Source of the DNA: Tigriopus japonicus
Lineage: Eukaryota > Arthropoda > Copepoda > Harpacticoida > Harpacticidae
Length of the DNA: 64,000 nucleotides
Assembly (NCBI GenBank): GCA_010645155.1
Contig: CM021312.1
Coordinates: forward strand, 9,684,182-9,748,181
Direction: 5' to 3'
Positions 1 to 11,087 of this stretch are shown here, piece by piece. Below the pieces are notes generated by a model, which was not told the DNA's origin, searched no databases, and worked only from the letters and a program-made list of their open reading frames with translations. The position numbers and the translations under genes were made by a program. Every line of letters begins with the position of its first letter. Within the stretch, counting starts at the first letter, position 1.

Positions 1-950
1 CAAAAGACATGTTAATTGGAAAGTGAACCAGTACTGTCAACCATTGCTTACAAATTTTTGGTTGCCGACCAGAGGCACCGGCCAAACAACAAATCACCAA
101 CACAATCCACGTCCAATTCTAAAACCAACATAGCAATCAAAAATTAGGTTTTGTTCAAGTCCAAATATACCATGATTGATTTGTGTACCATGTTCATATT
201 GCAAGAACAAATCCTAACTGAAGCTTTCCGACGATTGGTTTGGTGCTCCGTGAAACCAACGGAACCATCAGAAGTGAGCGTAGGTTTTGGTCTCTTTGAA
301 AGAGACTTTTTTCCACAGTGCAAAGCTTGCTTTCATCAATGATCTTGGGGGACAGCAAATTTGAGATGATCAACAACATCTGGATGAGATTCATGGAATT
401 GAGGCTTCATCTTTTTCCACACGAATTGAGCCAGGTGATACCAAATGTTGCCCTTTGTCTGATATTTGATGTTTGATGTGCATTTCAACAATCTTTTGTA
501 GTGGCCAGATAGTTCAAGAACCTTTTCAATGGAGAAAACGAGCGATATTTGGAATATATTGAGTATTTACATAGTTACCAGCATACATGCCAATCATTGA
601 TGCTAAAGGATGAATTAAATAGAAACTAATTGCACGTTATTTATTCCTTAAATGTATTAGAAAATTACAAAACGAGCTGGATAATCTAGAAAACATTTTT
701 TAGTAAAGCTCGACAAATGTGACCATTATCAAGAATAATTTTGTTAACATAACAATAAGACTCGTTCAAAAATGATGGATTATATAGAAATGTTTTATTT
801 AGAATCCATGTGGATCTGGATTACCTGTTGGATTTAATATGCGTTTGATGACAACAAAGTTGGAGAGCTTATTCTACAATGTGTTGGTACGTGTAAAATG
901 GCTTTTGAAGGTTTTGAGGATAACATTGGAAAAGAAGAACAAGATTATTC
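1..950. other. Intergenic DNA, nothing recognised
   Basis: AT-rich sequence with only short random open frames. I see no coding signature, RNA gene or clear repeat. A short homopolymer tract (T run followed by a G run) lies just after it, at about 991-1027. Confidence 0.6.
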
Positions 951-1029
951 TTATTCAGAAATAGAAGATCACAGATTTGCTCCTAACGTGATAACTTTTT
1001 TTTTTGGGGGGGGGGGAGGGGGGGGAGTT

Positions 1030-1325
1030 AATGATAAATATGGGTATATATATAATGGGTAACAAATTGAACAATGAAGGAGCCTGAAAAAGAAGAGAGG
1101 AGGACTTCATTGTTCGAACTAGTCTCGATTCTCTTGGATTTGGAGGTGCTCTCAAAAGGCAAGTAAAACCTCTACAATCACTACAACTGATCTCAAAGCC
1201 TGGGTCAGGAGAGAGCCCATGAATGCTCTTGAAGACATACAGTAGCAGATACGTTCCATACTTTCTCAGAATTTCATCCCGTTCAATGCCACATTACTCT
1301 CGCCAACCCAAGAGCATTTTGATTT
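1030..1325 (-). mobile_element. Truncated LINE remnant (CR1/Jockey-like family of this window)
   Basis: On the minus strand the sequence reads RAPPNPRESRLVRTMKSSS followed by a FQAPSLFNLLP segment. This matches the C-terminal end of the reverse-transcriptase ORF of the LINE at 40768-45305 and the copy at 25690-26530. Upstream on the minus strand, at about 1268, the match jumps from the YLLYVFKS region to the NGMKFR region. The roughly 140 codons present between these points in the long copy are missing. This is a dead 5'-truncated copy with an internal deletion. The far side of the G/T homopolymer at 991-1027 is not LINE-like. Confidence 0.75.
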
Positions 1326-1701
1326 GTATCTTAGGCCATTTTTATTTGCATTTTAAAGACATTTAAGCTGTTTTATTTGCATGAAGTTCCCAGGCCTATT
1401 GATCACAATCCTCCTGCTCATTGAAAAAATGACTGATTAATAGAAAGCGGAAAAAGTCAAAAAAGCAAAATATAGTAAGAAATATGCCACAAAAAGTTTT
1501 TTAGTACCAAATTGGCTAAAAAGTATTTTTCACAATTTGTCACATAAACGGCCAAATGTAGTTGGTTGGCTTTCTCTTATCTCCATTTTTTGCACTAGAT
1601 CTTAAAGTCAAAAAAATTTGGCCTCGCTCTTTTATCTAAAAAAAAATTAACGACCGTTTTTAACGTCAGATTCGAATTGAAGGAATATCTTTTGGGATAT
1701 G

Positions 1702-1836
1702 GTCAACAAAATCCTCTGAAATTTTCTCGTCAACAAAATCCTCTGAAATTTTCTCGTCAACAAAATCCTCTGAAATTTTCTCGTCAACAAAATCCTCTGA
1801 AATTTTCTCGTCAACAAAATCCTCTGAAATTTTCTC
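1702..1836. repeat. 27-bp minisatellite, five copies
   Basis: Five head-to-tail copies of a 27-bp unit beginning gtcaacaaaatcc, ending at 1836, with no visible differences between copies. The array is short and homogeneous, which suggests recent expansion. No coding potential. The flanks at 1326-1701 and 1837-2504 show nothing else recognisable, except that the promoter of the next gene must lie in the second flank. Confidence 0.95.
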
Positions 1837-2504
1837 GTAGTGCGAAAATTAGTTAAAAATTAAGTGTTAAAGCTCCAAATAAATTTTGGGCCAAGATAAG
1901 CCATTTTTTAAAGTAAAAGACTGAAACCACTACTCTGAAGATTCTTTCAATGATTTTTCTTTCTCCAATACAGGTTAACGTTTATCGAGGAACCACGACT
2001 CAAGAATGAGCAAGTGCTAATTGTATAGCTAATAGAGGTTGATAAATGAATTACTGGCAGCATTTTATTGGCTTGACTACCGCATTATCAAGAAACAAAC
2101 TATTCAATTAAGTCACTTAAAGTTTAATCATCACCATCTAATCCACCATGTGACATGGCTTGATTGATGTTGATCCAACACATGTTCTGAATGAAAACTC
2201 AAGCCACCAAGCAAACTGCTACGGAAAAGTTCACGGTGATCTATGGTCAAATAAATCGTTAACGGCATCTTCATCCAAACCAACGTTGACTAGATTTCTT
2301 GAGTTCAATAGCTTTGGCATCACTGAGAGAAAAAATGAGAGAAGCTGCCTTCTTTCAGAGAGCTCAATTGTCGATGATTTGGGGACGCTTTATTTCGAGG
2401 AGAGTACGACCATTTCTGAGAGCGGAATTAAATCGCCAGGTGGTTCTTCAGGGCTTGGCATCTTTTTTCAAAATGGAATCCAGTCATTCACAAACTCAAG
2501 CGCA

Positions 2505-5500
2505 ATGTGGACATCCAAGTTCACTTTTTTGTTGGTCTTGAGTGTTCTAGTTTTGTTGAACAATTTTGTTTCTGCCGAAAACAAAACGGCCAAATCAGCA
2601 AGGGAAGGAAAAAGTAAGTAAACTTTTCAGTTCAAAAGTGATTTGTATCATTGATCACTTTTTGCCAAATTCGCTCATTATCCTTGGTGATTATTTTGCC
2701 CGGAACATAATCTAAAAATAGCGCAATTTCCTGATTTTCATGTGCATTCATTAAAAACTGCATTTCTGAATGAGCAAAAGAATCCAATCTGAAGTTTTTC
2801 ACCTCTTTTTTTGTTTTCCAATAACTTGGAAAATTTATGGTAAGAAAAGTTGCTTGGGTTAAAAAGCAGATATAACTAGAAATGTCACTTGTTCTTCAAT
2901 ATTTTCAATTTCCTTTGAATTTGAATGAGATGAAGTTTTAATGATTGAGAGAGAAGCAATGCATAACAAACGTTTCATCTAATTTTATTACTTTTTGCAC
3001 ATTTAATTCGTAAACATTATTTTCTATAATATATCACGAGTATTTTTTATTTGGAATAGGGAACTAAAAGTTTTTATCAATTTTAAAATTCAAAGACTAT
3101 TATGTGACAATCTTTCATGTTGTCACATAACCTACTTAATTTTGAATTAAAATGATTGTTTTACAAGTGTTCAACTACGCATCACACAACCTCGACTATG
3201 TCGCATCTTGAATAATCTATCTGAAGCTCGATTTACTGAAAGGTTTTGCAATCATAGACTGTTTTTCATGTTTATATGGATTTTATGGTTAGCGCACTGT
3301 ATTAGAAGAGTACAATCATAAAGTGCCGCTTCTGTGGCAACAACTTGGACTTCCCATTATACACGTGGATTTGCAGATAAACGGGCATACATTAGTTTTG
3401 GACAAACTTGAGTGCCTCAAGTGCTAATGTAGGGCATCCAAATAAAAGAGCAAGGGATTTCAGATCATGCATGCATCATACCTAAAACTTGCCATCAATT
3501 AATAGGCCTTTCATGGCAATCTTAATGGGATTGTATCAAATAAGTAAACCATAAACCCTTGACGGTCCACTAGCAATCACCAATCAACATTTGAGGCACC
3601 AAAGCTGGTCCAAAACTAATGCATATCAGTGAAAATTGCGAGGTGCTGTTACGTAAAAATGCACTAGATGACTCACTTTATGGTTATACTCTTTAATTAT
3701 AGTGCACTAGAATGTCCCATCAGTGGCAACCTGATATGTTTTTTTTCCTTTTTAGTCCTAAGTTTGTTCAGTGTTGTGCAATTTCGGAATGCACCTTGTC
3801 GAAGTGCCAGCATATTAACAAAGTTTGTATAAAAAGATCTAAATTGAGACAAGAATCAGGAACGATGTTGAAAATATACATATTTTGTTTTCGTCAGAGG
3901 AAATGGTGGAAATCGGAACGGAACTTGTTTCACCACAGCCGAATGCAATGAAAAGGGAGGATTTGCTTCGGGAACATGTGCTTCAGGGTGAGTTTCCAAT
4001 ATCTTTTTTCATGATTTTAGGCACTTTCCAGGTAAGTAGTGTGGTCACATGTTGGTTTTCAATTCGAAAAGTTATTAATGGAACACAATGACTTTGTTTT
4101 TCCAAATTCAAAAAATAGCCCCGTTTTATCTCAATGAATTTACTTTGAAAAAAATGGACGATTTAAAACCTCTGATAGCACATAAGAGAAATGTGATCTC
4201 GAACAACAAATCGTAAATGTACTTTGACCGGCTAATAAGAAATTTATGGGATTGATCGTTTAATGCATACAATATTGTTTGGGGGCAAATAAAAAGCGAT
4301 GACGCTTGCTACTTGATATCAGTAATAAACGCACTTAAATCCAGTCATGCTGACTGTTTATGCTTTTTTAAATGACGTGATCAATATCAAGTCACTTCAT
4401 ATTGATTTGACAGAGGATGAAAAAAGCTGAAAATGTGCAAATTGTTGTCACTTGTACATCGAATTACAATTTCTGAACTTGAATGTACAAATGCCTTCCT
4501 TTGCTTTGGAAATGGTATCAAACTTTTCATTACCTTAGATAATAAGTCCTGAATTCTTTATTGATTATTATTGATTTTTTCTGTCTTTAATCTTGATGAA
4601 ACACAAAATTGCACCTTTGCTTTTAAGTATCCATTACTTTTTAAATGTCTTTCTTGGCACTTTCGAAATTTAGGGTTAATTTTATGCTATTAGGTTCAAA
4701 CAATTGCCCATGAATGATTATACAGAAAATCCTATGAAAAATGGGTAATCATGACAATGCGAGGTCCGGACGAAAGAGCTCACTAATGTTGCCAGAACGC
4801 TTCGAACAAATTATGCCAAACATAATTGAAAAAGTGTCAGATTTGACTAGATGAAAGCAGATTATGTGTACTTCCATGCTCTGATACTTCAAGTAACAAA
4901 TTCAGGCATCAAAAAAAGTAATTCAAACAAATTAAATTGAAAATTTTGCTCTCAGGGATGAATTTCAGAACCAAAATGTTATTTAAAACACAGAGATGAT
5001 TTGGAAATCAAGAATTTTCCCTGAATGATATTCAGAGATGTTTTCAAAGAGGGTGAAGTCTTTTGATGTAAGTAGATATTTTACACTGTTGCTTTGTAGT
5101 CTTTTCTTACGGACCTCGCTTTGTCTGAATCATCGAAGAATGCATGCAATAAGCATATTTTGTTCTTAAAAGATGAATTAGACTTGTATTTTGCCTTTTA
5201 TGCTATCAACTTTCTTTCCTGTCTCACCAACTTACCTTTCTTATTCTAAATTATAACATTGCAGAGGAACACAAATATTTCCACGCCCCAACCGAAATTT
5301 GGTAATTCCATTTTAACAATCTTACTTCCACATCGCATAAAAAGGCCCAAACTTACGGAAACTGTCTGAAGCAACTCTTAAAAGAGAGTTTAAAAAGAAG
5401 AACAAAAAGACCCTTTTTCTTGAAAGGAATGGATAAATGAGCCACTAAAAGTAATCTTTGCAGATTTGGAGTATGTTGTTTATTCTTATTGGATAACTCA

Positions 5501-8500
5501 GGAGGCACAACCAACAGCAACTGCACCTACATTCGTAATCCCGGGTTTCCTAGTGCAGTGGCTGATGCAACGTCTGTGACTTATTCCGTTTCAAAATGCT
5601 CTTGCAGTAAGTACTTCTTGTTCCAGACACTCAAATTTTAAACATTGGTTTCTTGAAAAAATAAGATCTACTTCCTTATAGATGTGTGCTACTTGAGGCT
5701 GGACTTTGAGTGCTTCACCATCTTGGGAGTTGGCCAAACCGATGAATTGGACATGGGAGGAGATTGCACGGATCAATTTACCATTGGAGTAAGATCTAAG
5801 AAAAATCAAGCAATCCTTAAGGAACAGTTACACGGCATGTTTTGTTTCAAAGGTCGTGCCAACTTTGACACTATAGCAAAGTAGTTTTGAGAAGATCTCC
5901 TCACAACTAGGGATTACAGTTCTATATAACAGAAATATCACTCCCAAATTGTTCGTGATTGTTGCACTCACTGTGTGTGTGATGGGCTTGGACATTGAGC
6001 ACAGGTAGTTACGTGATTCAAAACTGGAATTTGCGCTTTCAGGGAGTCAGTGACGGAATTGCTCTCTCAACTGCTATGCTTGAACAAGAGCAATACATAA
6101 AGAATCAAGTCACCTGGCACCCTTGCTGCTGGTCTACTGAAGCGCATTCAAAATAAATCTCCACTGACCTAACCGGAGTGACACTTCTGTCTACATAGAA
6201 CTGTACTAGGGATGGGTTTCAAGTTGGGAGTGCTGCCATTTTTGACTCGAAGTTATATTGCTATACAAAAAGGCAAGATTACATAAACTTTTTGACAAAA
6301 AAATCTTAACAAGGACCAAAATAGCAACACTTGACTCAAAATCAAGTGCAAATGGGCTTCCAGTTGGCAGTGCTGCAATATTATATCAGGTAATCGGGTC
6401 TTTTCATCGACTTTTGACATACAAATGTGACAATAATTAATGGAATGAAATGATATACAAAACTTGCACAAAAATATCTTATTTTTAGACCGCTACCAAT
6501 GACAATTTGCCCGTGATTTGTGGCCAAAACACAGGACAGCATTGTAAGAATATTGTTTAAATTGAGTCAAGATTCAGGCTTTAACGCTTCCGATATTTTC
6601 AGTGTACGTGGATATGGGAACAGGATGCCAAAACGTGGTGGCGTTAAATTTTGCATTTAATGGAGCCTCCAATGAGAGGACCTGGGAAATCAAAGCATCG
6701 CAAATTCCATGTGGATCAACTTACACGTAATTTTGAAAATTATGAACTCAGCACTTCTTTAGGGGTGGAAACGCAATTGAATGTAAAAAAATCTCTTGAA
6801 TTTTTTGAGTGCTTCAGCGTTTCTTGCAGTGTAATCTATAACTTAACCAAAACGACCTTAACATTACTTTAAAATCTTCAATTTTCCCAATCGCATCATA
6901 TTTTCTTTCTCAACAGAATAACACAAACCAAGCACTTAAATATGTGAAATGTTTACTGACCATCCAGGAACTGAATAACTTTTAAGTTTTATTTTAGTCC
7001 ACCAGATGGATGTCTTCAATATCACAGTGAGCTCGACGGAAGATTTACAACCTTTAACTTTTTGCCCACCAATGATAATCACTTAGCCAACCAACAGTAA
7101 GGACTGAAAACCCCATATACTTGTAATAAACTAAAGAACTGATAACTACCATAATCCTTTTCAAGGTATTCGATTTGTATCCGACAAGAAGAAGGTTATT
7201 GCTGCGTTCAATATATGGTTTGCAATGACGTCGCGGAGACGGGCATGACTTTGAATACCAAAGCGATGGATCTGCCTATGATGGGTTTTACAGATACCTC
7301 TTGTTCCATGGACTACGTCGGAATAGCTGGTAAAAATGATAACTAGTCACAAGATTTATGAAGCTGTCAAGTTCAAACACTTAAAATGAAATTTAGGTTC
7401 GGGTGGTCTTTGCAACACAGCTGCCGGTGGTCAACTTGTGAGCCGTTATTGCGGAACAAAGTTGAACTTTGTTGATGCGTCCGTAAGCCATGCTCCTATT
7501 TGTGGTAAGTCCATTGATGTAATTGAATGATGGAGAGTTTCAGCTTTTATTCCTGAGCTTGGTTTAGTTTCTGAACTAGGGTTGGGCAAAACCGGTGTCG
7601 GTGGCAAAGACCTCGACTTTGTCAGCTTTTGGTGTCGGATTCCAAAACTGAACATTCGGTTGGGACCCTTTCGATGTTTCGTAATTTATCTTAGAAGCAG
7701 ACAAAAAACTCTTTCACAACCGTTATGGATAATAGTGTCACGTGTCTCTCATCCCTTCTCAGAAGTTGGTGTAAGATTGATGTCATCAATCCCTATTTCC
7801 AATCGATCTATTTTTTTTAAGAGACATCCCTGCTTTAAAGTCTTGAAATGAGGGACACAATTTTGGAAATCCACAAAAAGAGCCCTTTTTCTCCTCCGCA
7901 TAATAATGTAATGTTTTATGCTAGTGATGGACCAAAAGCGCTTTCGGGCGAGCTTTCGGTTTTGGGCATGGTTACGGAACCCAAAAATAGACTGCACGTT
8001 AAAGAATGAGGACCAAAATTAATTTTATTAGATTTGCGATTACCCAACATCAAACACAAGAGCAATCTAATTTTTTCAAGTGAATTTTGCTTAAATTTGT
8101 GTTCTTCCTACCAATGTATTGGCAAAAAAGTTCCTAGTTGAAGTATTCAAATTCAAGGCAGGTTCACCTAGTGACGTCTTCAGTTCTTTCCAGAAAGTGA
8201 CCACTAGCAGTAACAAAAAAATGACCCAAACACATTACTCAATTCTTCATTTGATTCATCAACTGCATGGTTGACATTTGCCTGCTCACACATTTCAAAT
8301 GTTCCCGCACTTTTTTCCGCTCAACAGTTGGCGACCGGAGGCACATTTTTAGGCTTACACTCCCTCTAGTATTAATTGAACTCAATGGAAACAAAAAAAA
8401 GATAGTTGTCTTCATTTGTATTCTAATTTCAGATTGCACGGCTCCTTTTGCAGTAGAGATTCGCACTGATGGTCTCTCAGATGTGGTAGGAGATGCAGCC

Positions 8501-10944
8501 AACACTCTCAAAAGTAGAGGTAAGTAGATCTGTACGAGCAAGATTATTATCAATTAATGTCTAAATGTGGGTCAATAATTAAAAGAAGGAAAACGCCCTC
8601 ATGTACATTTAGAAATGAATTCAAGGCAGGTGTACTTGGACAAATTTGTCACATTTTGGGCCCAGAGTATGTTATACATTCCCAATTTTGCAATACCATC
8701 CTTTTGTCAGTATTTTTTTTTTGTAGATAAGTACAAAGATGAAATGATTTTGAAATTACTCGATTTGCTATTTGATTAAAGCTCAAACTTTGGTATATCG
8801 AACATCATGAGGAAGTTAATGAAATTTTGAAAATTTTCTGTATCAAATAATCCAATGCAATGGTGACAAAAAGGTCTTCTTTCTCCTCTCGGTAAGAAAT
8901 ATTTTTTATATTTCTCACGCCATAATTTTTTATTTTGATATTTTTTTTGGTCCTTTTGGCAAGACATTATTAACCAACTACCCAGAAAATTGTTACGGGA
9001 AAATCAGCTAGACCGAATCTGCCAATTAGTGTCAGAAATTGAGTTGTAATTACGTTGTAATCAACCTTTGATGTATTCATGAATTTCCTTGGGTCGTTGA
9101 AGAGAAGGTGGGAAATTAAAATCGGATGAAGCAACAAATATTGTGTGCCGCTTACATTTTTTTGAAACCGAGGGACTTAACCAAATATAGAACGTTTAGG
9201 TTACAAAGAAATATTTTAGATCATTTTCAACATTTTCAGATTTTTTGAAATTGGTCGGTTTTCTAACAAACTTCAAATTTGTTCAAATTTTTAGTTACAT
9301 TTTTTACAGATGTAAAATTCTGACCTGTGATAAAGTTAACAATATTTTGAGCAATGTATGGCACATGCAAAAAGGTTGCTCAAGCTGAGCATTTTAAATC
9401 ATGCCACCAGCGGTAAAACAAGGCCGTTGGCTGTGCCGAATATTTAAAAGATTTACTCCCCACAGCTTCAATCCTACCGCTGTCATGATTCGAACCTACG
9501 CCGTCTGGGGAGGCACTTACACTCGGCACTAATAATAACGCGCTAGTACCCGCGGCCACTCTTGCTTTCTTAGTACAGTACCTTGGCCAATTTGGCATAT
9601 CCAAGTCATTTATATTCTGCCGTCTATTCAAAGAGTCTAGGTTCATGGAAACAATCGATATTTCTCGTTAACACATACCTTGGCTGGAGTTAGGCCAATA
9701 TCATTGCTTCAAATTTTAATTTCAATTTTAATTGCATTGAAATTGCTTCTCTTGTTCCAAATAAGTTCAAGTATTTCAGATATCCTGGTGAACCATGTCA
9801 AGCCTGAGCTCTGTGACAAAGGTTGTGCCGGCTGCCAAGTTTGAAAACACTGACCGGACCGACAAAGGCCTACATATGTGTCTCATCTAGTCAAGGTTCC
9901 CCATGAAAACAAACCAAACGGTTTATGGGGATCCTAGGGATCTCACTATCTTATTTTCAATGACGTGTTTTATCTTATTTTACTTATTTTTCACTTACAA
10001 AGTTATTACGAGTCCCTGAAATAAATCTATCTATCTATCTATCATGCAAATTCACTTTCAGGGTGATTGAATAAAAGACACTTTGACAAGCTTTGTCCAA
10101 AAAAATAAAGAAGCATATTTTTTTCAGTTGAATCCATAGAATTATTTCAAAATTTAGAAATGTTCCCATTAAGAAAATGAATTTGTGTTTTATTGCTTCA
10201 TCCTGGGATTATATGATTTTATGTATCTCATTTTTCTACCATATAAACTGAGCGTAATTTTAATCAAGTGTAAGCAGAGGTATCTCAATGTAAAATACGT
10301 TTAGATCGTTAAATGACGCCAAAATAGAAAAGGCTTGTGTTCGCCAAAATGGGCAGAGCAACGCAGCTTAGCCAACGGCCCTGTCTTACCACTAGCGGTA
10401 TGATTAAAAACGCTCACTTGAGCAACCTTTGTGCATACCCCATTGATTTTTTTCAGTTAAAATTTACTGTAACATTTTCACCAACAGGGAAATTCTAGGA
10501 TTATGCATTTGACAGTTTTTTCTGCCATGATGAACGCTAATTTGACACCCTTGCGTTTATCTTTTATTTTGCCCTCAAAAAATAAATTGAGAACGAGTTG
10601 GTTTGGAGAAAAAATGTCATCAAATGTTATTCAAGCAATTTTTGAATGTACATAGTTCAATTAAAAACGACCATTAAGGAAAAAGGTATTAATTGTTGCA
10701 CTTAAGTAATTGGAAAGCCAATTTGATTGCACTTGATTTCATCTGAAATCAATCTTATCTTTATGATCAAAGATAAGATTAATAATTCGTAATAAATATA
10801 TCTTCATAATTAACAGGTTTTCTGAAATCATAAACTTTCTTGAAACCGGCCACAAAACAAGTTCTGAGATATTTCACTTCTTGATTAATTATTCTTCTTT
10901 GTCTTTCAGGATTATGTTTGGAATACACGCAGATCCCATGTTGA
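2505..10944 (+). CDS. Secreted cysteine-rich CUB-domain protein, 11 exons, 372 aa
   Basis: Exons read from splice sites and frame: 2505-2613, 3900-3987, 5464-5606, 5682-5788, 6489-6543, 6603-6726, 6998-7096, 7166-7329, 7397-7504, 8433-8519, 10910-10944. All join in frame (1119 nt). The ATG at 2505 was chosen because it starts a clear signal peptide (MWTSKFTFLLVLSVLVLLNN, cleavage near VSA, residue 24). The open frame upstream has no ATG. Next comes a short Cys-rich segment (NGTCFTTAEC, then SGFGVCC). The rest has the pattern of arthropod CUB-type proteins: a CTYIRNPGFP start, ICGQNTGQHLYVD in the middle, and CIRQEEGYCCVQY. The C terminus is LCLEYTQIPC followed by TGA. CUB domains are extracellular beta-sandwich binding modules. 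No protease domain is present, so binding or matrix function is likely, but the ligand is unknown. A poly(A) signal lies at 11029. Introns hold a fold-back element (3294-3708), a MITE (about 6207) and SINE copies. Confidence 0.85.
3294..3708. mobile_element. Fold-back element in intron 1 of the CUB gene
   Basis: The left end (gcgcactgtattagaagag) and the reverse complement of the right end (gtgcactataattaaagag) match. The match resumes at cataaagtg and again around ccaaaactaatg about 110 bp inside, giving imperfect inverted arms of roughly 100 bp in a 415-bp element. There is no ORF. I could not settle the target-site duplication. It is most simply a non-autonomous DNA element. Confidence 0.6.
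6207..6390. mobile_element. MITE of the 'GTTTCGAGTTGG' family, copy 1
   Basis: The left part reads gggtttcaagttgggagtgc followed by tgccatttttgactcgaagt. The right part carries atagcaacacttgactc, near-complementary to the left. A second partial start (cagttggcagtgctgc) follows at about 6360. Related copies lie at 13976, 22147, 22833, 31780 and 59916. It sits in the CUB intron between 5788 and 6489 and has no ORF. Confidence 0.6.
7921..7990. mobile_element. End fragment of the 'AGTGATGGACC' hAT-like family
   Basis: The sequence tagtgatggacc followed by aaaagcgctttcgg matches the terminal repeat of the complete element at 34899-35241. Only one end is visible, within the CUB intron 7505-8432. 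Two more lone ends of the family occur at about 28462 and 49303. Confidence 0.55.
9360..9575 (-). mobile_element. tRNA-derived SINE
   Basis: On the minus strand a class II tRNA-like head is visible: an A-box-like gtggccgcgggtactagcgc and a B box ggttcgaatc about 60 nt downstream. The spacing fits a tRNA-Leu/Ser ancestor with a long variable arm. It is followed by a unique body ending near 9360. The body is repeated in inverted orientation at 10335-10440. No cloverleaf with a good acceptor stem forms, so it is a SINE and not a working tRNA gene. Confidence 0.55.
9780..10044 (+). other. Possible alternative last exon of the CUB gene, or a LINE/SINE 3' tail
   Basis: After a plausible acceptor (tatttcag, ending 9779), the frame left open by exon 10 continues DILVNHVKPELCDKGCAGCQ and stops at 9842-9844. 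About 180 bp later the segment ends in a (tcta)n run at 10024-10043. That run is typical of a retroposon 3' tail and argues against an exon. It lies between two inverted SINE copies. The exon at 10910 fits the CUB family better. Confidence 0.3.
10335..10440 (+). mobile_element. Partial SINE copy, inverted relative to 9360-9575
   Basis: Its reverse complement (aaaggttgctcaagtgagcg followed by ccgctagtggtaag) matches 9375-9440 at most positions. The tRNA-like head is absent. Together with the copy at 9360 it could fold the intron transcript into a hairpin loop of about 900 nt. Confidence 0.6.
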
Positions 10945-11028
10945 TCCAGTCCAGAGTTATGGTTAAATCATACGACTGACCTTATTTTCATACTTAGTGT
11001 ATATATTTTTCGTTGTTGTTTTCTGTTC

Positions 11029-11034
11029 AATAAA
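11029..11034 (+). terminator. Poly(A) signal of the CUB gene
   Basis: AATAAA lies 85 bp after the CUB stop codon and 54 bp before the end of the convergent receptor's coding region. Confidence 0.75.
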
Positions 11035-11087
11035 CCTTCAGTAACGAGCAACGCCAATAATAATAAAAAAGAAAACGTGTTGTAGCT

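Noticed and set aside
2160..2504. A longer N terminus for the CUB protein from the open frame starting at 2160
   Set aside because: The upstream frame has no ATG and would place the signal peptide inside the protein.
9480..9570. A functional tRNA-Leu or tRNA-Ser gene on the minus strand
   Set aside because: A and B boxes are present, but no acceptor stem pairs properly, and the adjoining body is repeated at 10335, so it is a SINE.
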